This document shows positions 62,339 through 64,000 of a DNA stretch of 64,000 nt, piece after piece (positions within the stretch are counted from its first letter, which is position 1; every line of letters begins with the position of its first letter). The DNA is from Sipunculus nudus (Eukaryota; Annelida; Sipuncula; Golfingiida; Sipunculidae), in contig CM049322.1 in assembly GCA_026874595.1 (NCBI GenBank), positions 47,525,840 to 47,589,839 on the forward strand. The letters run 5' to 3'. A program made the position numbers and the translations under genes. Under the pieces are notes generated by a model that was given only the letters and a program-made list of their open reading frames with translations, was not told where the DNA came from and did not search any database.

Positions 62339-63836
62339 TGTTAAACCTGATTTAGTGTGCTTTCATATGATAAATTATCATTATATTTATCAAATTCACA
62401 TTAATTTTCATATAAAATTTTAACCATTTTAAGCAATATTAAGCAAGCAATAACGGCAAGTCACTACTGAGTGGGCTTAAATCAAACTGCATGACCGTAT
62501 CTCAAAATTGTTTTCCTCTACCATGTTTCTGTCATGTTTAAAATTAAATTAAAGTCAAGTAATGAAGAGACAGGAAAAAAGCTGTCTTGAGCTAATGTCA
62601 TGTAGTTTGATATAAGTCCACTGAAAAGTACTGCTGTTACTGGTTGCTTAAAATCGTGTACCATTAAAGAATATAAAATGTTAAAAAATTGATAAAATGT
62701 AAAATTATGACATTGAATGTAAATTTCATAAATATATATATCATTAGAAACAGCTCTGTACCAGGTGTAAAATTATATATACTTTATGGTGTCTTATGTG
62801 CGATCAAAACAGCTTTTAAACTGGTTTTAAATTTAGGGTTTTTTTGCAAGTGTTTCTACCTTAAAATGACAGATCACCAAGGAAGAAAAATTTGCAATAA
62901 CATATCCCATTAAGAGGGGCTATTTATAGTTACGGATGTCACGAAATAATTGTTATGACAGATCCCAATATGATGAAACAGTTATAAAATAATGTCCAAA
63001 ATTAAGAAACAATTCCATAATGACGAGTCCCAGACTGGGGAAACATATAATGGCAGATCCCGAGGTAAGGAAACAATTAAAACAACATATCACAACAGGA
63101 AATAAAATGACAGAAGGAGAAAATTAAACAATTAATTTTTCTATTGTGTAAACGCATTTAAATCACATATCCAAAATTAGAAACCTAAGAAAACGTTACA
63201 TCTCCCTTCTACGTGATTAACCTTTATGATAGGGGATACATGTACATGTACTATGATATAGGTATACCATGTACATGTACTATGATATAGGTATACCATG
63301 TCCATGTACTATGATATAGATATACCAGTTACATACGTGTTTGATTAACCTTGCGGGGTGTATGTATTACATTACCATCTTGATGGGCCAGAAGGTCAAC
63401 AATGACGATGTCAAACATCTTCACCACTGATTGCATCTATCGCGGCGGCTTATTGGAAAAGGTGCCCAATACACGGGTCACAGCAAGTGCTGCGCAGCAC
63501 TTTATATGCGCTCTTTCGGCTTGTTAATGAAGCAAAAGACCTGTTGCTCTATATATACTATAGAGTCACAACTGAATATACAGATATATATACAATACAA
63601 TCTTAATGAGTTGGTAACCTGATGTATATGATTATTGGTAGACTATTCCAATATAATTACAAATCTGATCTATATATTCACAGTGCTCCACTATGGTTTG
63701 TATCGGAGTGACTGGAGGAAAACTGAAGCTGCCAGCACTCCCCCTGGTGATAAAACAGATAACTATGGTCGGCCTATCAGTGATCGGTCCTCCAACCAGA
63801 CTCACAGAAATCGCAAAAATGGTGGCAACAGAAAAG
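48303..63836 (+). CDS. Zinc-dependent alcohol dehydrogenase (MDR superfamily), exons 1-9, 3' end beyond window
   Basis: Predicted NAD-linked alcohol/aldehyde oxidoreductase, paralogue of the minus-strand gene. Exons: 48303-48398, 53244-53358, 54306-54356, 57272-57413, 57842-58008, 58808-58917, 61190-61253, 61683-61801, 63684-63836. These give 339 codons in one frame; a last exon of about 38 codons (as in the paralogue) is missing. The ATG has a good context (gccATG). Zinc ligands: catalytic C39 in CGICHTD, H72 in GHE, C167 in LPCSGITAY; structural C106, C109, C112 and C120 in CGECTHCKKGQVTLC. The Rossmann motif is GAGGVG at 199-204, and D225 (IIVAD) favours NAD. Exon 9 carries LKLPALPLVIKQITMVGLSV. 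Intron 4 has a GC donor (GG|gcaagt); the rest are GT-AG. No break is seen. Confidence 0.93.
48847..49090 (+). mobile_element. GGATCCAG-family copy in dehydrogenase intron 1
   Basis: It starts CAGGGGCGGATCCAG, then has a (TA)n run at 48907-48950 and 'gggtccaacccaggaagttt'. The right end is unclear, near 'ttgcggttcagggg'. Confidence 0.5.
49370..52570. repeat. Long array of degenerate 'gaccttgaccttg' repeats in dehydrogenase intron 1
   Basis: Unit of about 190 bp: 'gaaatattaaaagttatgac', 'cttgaccttgttt', 'gatttt.agattgatatg', 'atgtattgccagctt', 'tcatgaaattcccacggaat'. Copies are spread over about 3 kb with insertions between, for example 49620-51480. It fills most of the 4.8 kb first intron. 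Confidence 0.65.
53173..53187 (+). repeat. G15 homopolymer just upstream of dehydrogenase exon 2
   Basis: A run of 15 G about 56 bases before the exon 2 acceptor. Confidence 0.85.
53492..53970. mobile_element. TTAA-flanked MITE in dehydrogenase intron 2
   Basis: TTAA at 53492-53495 and 53967-53970 bound inverted ends AGTGGCCCATTCACCTATC and GATACGTGAGTGGGCCCCT. Internal length is about 470 bp, non-coding. TTAA targets are used by piggyBac and Kolobok superfamilies. Identical 22-base sequences ('atttatctttatcattatga' + 'tt') flank it outside the TTAAs at 53469-53490 and 53975-53996. Confidence 0.65.
54258..54290. repeat. (ATT)n microsatellite next to exon 3
   Basis: About nine ATT units directly upstream of the exon 3 acceptor 'ttttgtttaag'. 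Confidence 0.8.
54385..54985. repeat. Degenerate 125 bp tandem repeat in dehydrogenase intron 3
   Basis: Four to five units, each with 'tgttaacgcaataac', 'gaggtaca.tcacaaaacttg', 'cag...tgatgcacct' and 'tcaaggtcaca'. The ordering and wording are constant though copies are diverged. Confidence 0.7.
55088..56428. mobile_element. Non-autonomous hAT element, 1341 bp, in dehydrogenase intron 3
   Basis: Inverted ends CAGCGGCGTACCTAG and CTTAGGTACGCCACTG, each followed inward by 'gccgcccggggcgg'. The flanks GGAATCAT (55080-55087) and GGAATCTT (56429-56436) are an 8 bp target duplication with one change, which is diagnostic of hAT. Inside are three tandem units of about 170 bp (55950-56370) with 'cttgaacatgggacaaaaag' and 'gtggaactccttgtgccact'. 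No transposase; a 106-codon open frame at 55545-55865 has no recognised domain. Confidence 0.8.
56440..57271. other. Rest of dehydrogenase intron 3
   Basis: AT-rich intronic sequence without a recognised repeat; it ends in the acceptor 'tttgcctttcag'. Confidence 0.6.
57414..57841 (+). other. GC-AG intron (intron 4 of the plus-strand dehydrogenase)
   Basis: The only frame-preserving junction joins ...CTGGAAGGAGG to TTACCAACAATACATG, giving LEGGYQQYM. This puts the donor at GG|gcaagt, the classical GC-donor consensus, and the acceptor at 'gactttgtag'. The intron contains (CT)n at 57479-57523 and (TA)n at about 57773-57820. Confidence 0.85.
59094..59345 (-). mobile_element. tRNA-derived SINE in dehydrogenase intron 6
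   Basis: The minus strand starts 'gctcaggggtagagcacatg' (A-box-like), followed by GTTCGAATCTC (B box) and a body of about 180 bp ending near 'gtggtacaccgagcctgg'. The tRNA-like head is followed by unrelated sequence, so it is a SINE. It is a different family from the one at 13254. Confidence 0.7.
59346..61189. other. Rest of dehydrogenase intron 6
   Basis: It holds a C18-type run near 60160-60177 and (TA)n at 60249-60288. Otherwise unassigned AT-rich sequence. Confidence 0.5.
61825..62202. mobile_element. Palindromic MITE, 378 bp, in dehydrogenase intron 8
   Basis: The ends GTGTTTCCATGT and ACATGGAAACAC are perfect inverted repeats, and subterminal text ('cgcaaaaatcg' / 'cgattttttgcg') continues the inversion with mismatches. 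The interior is GC-richer with several 'tccgcaaaa' and 'cggata' motifs. A 236-codon open frame crossing exon 8 and this element is fortuitous. Confidence 0.7.
62283..62337. repeat. (TA)n microsatellite
   Basis: About 26 TA units in dehydrogenase intron 8. Confidence 0.9.
62338..63683. other. Rest of dehydrogenase intron 8
   Basis: A three-copy tandem repeat of about 34 bp ('catgtactatgatataggta' + 'taccatgta') lies at 63236-63325, and a perfect 18 bp palindrome at 63485-63502. No coding exon fits the frame before 63684. Confidence 0.6.
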
Positions 63837-64000
63837 GTTAGCAACAGTTTCAAATAACGTATGATGATGGACTATCGTGATTTGTACACATCTATTTCTG
63901 TTTGTATTTATTTAAATGTATACGTCGCCCATGTACATCTCTCTATATTTTTTACAAATCATTGTACTAAATTGTTACGAAATAACATACCATGAAACAG

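Noticed and set aside
61634..62344. 236-codon plus-strand open frame as a gene
   Set aside because: Its first third is exon 8 plus intron in frame; the rest is MITE and (TA)n sequence. Splicing at 61801 is supported by the paralogue.

Overview
Eukaryotic, AT-rich window with long introns, short coding exons, GT-AG splice sites and a very dense load of non-autonomous transposable elements, tRNA-derived SINEs and microsatellites. The mix of repeats fits a marine mollusc, most likely a bivalve: pearl-like elements with a tetranucleotide (ACGG/CCGT) tract and a roughly 180 bp core repeat, the 'ggtcaaggtcac' interspersed repeats, SWIM/Ulp1-type transposon remnants and a NACHT-type NLR. This assignment is inference from repeat style and gene content; no species is claimed.

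Layout. 0-5.6 kb: repeats and one possible orphan exon. 5.7-7.7 kb, + strand: one long coding exon of a NACHT-LRR (NLR-type) protein. 8-12 kb: repeats, including a 950 bp solo LTR. 12.0-20.75 kb, - strand: a complete ten-exon zinc-dependent alcohol dehydrogenase (MDR superfamily) gene with a one-base frame break in exon 2. 24.3-24.7 kb, + strand: a 109-residue membrane protein of unknown function. 25-32 kb: dispersed repeats, a second probable solo LTR and a perfect hairpin. 32.8-46.1 kb: a nest of decayed DNA transposons: SWIM + Ulp1-like + PHD-like remnants, a 5 kb element with 0.54 kb inverted arms, a Tigger/pogo-like insert and a DDE_Tnp_4 fragment. 48.3 kb to the right edge, + strand: a second alcohol dehydrogenase gene, paralogous to the first, with nine exons in the window and its last exon beyond the edge.

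The two dehydrogenase genes stand head to head about 27.5 kb apart. They share every intron position and phase, and most exon lengths exactly (96/115 or 108/51/142/167 or 161/110/64/119/153 or 150 nt). They look like an old inverted duplication whose introns have since filled with different elements. Both keep the catalytic and structural zinc ligands and an acidic residue that suggests NAD(H) use.

The most unusual observation is a 34 bp minisatellite in intron 1 of the minus-strand dehydrogenase. Its unit is the splice acceptor plus the first 28 coding bases of exon 2, including the catalytic cysteine codon, repeated about eleven more times in exact 34 bp register. Other points of interest are a GC-AG intron present in only one paralogue, the exon 2 frameshift, and TTAA-flanked elements in intron 2 of both paralogues.
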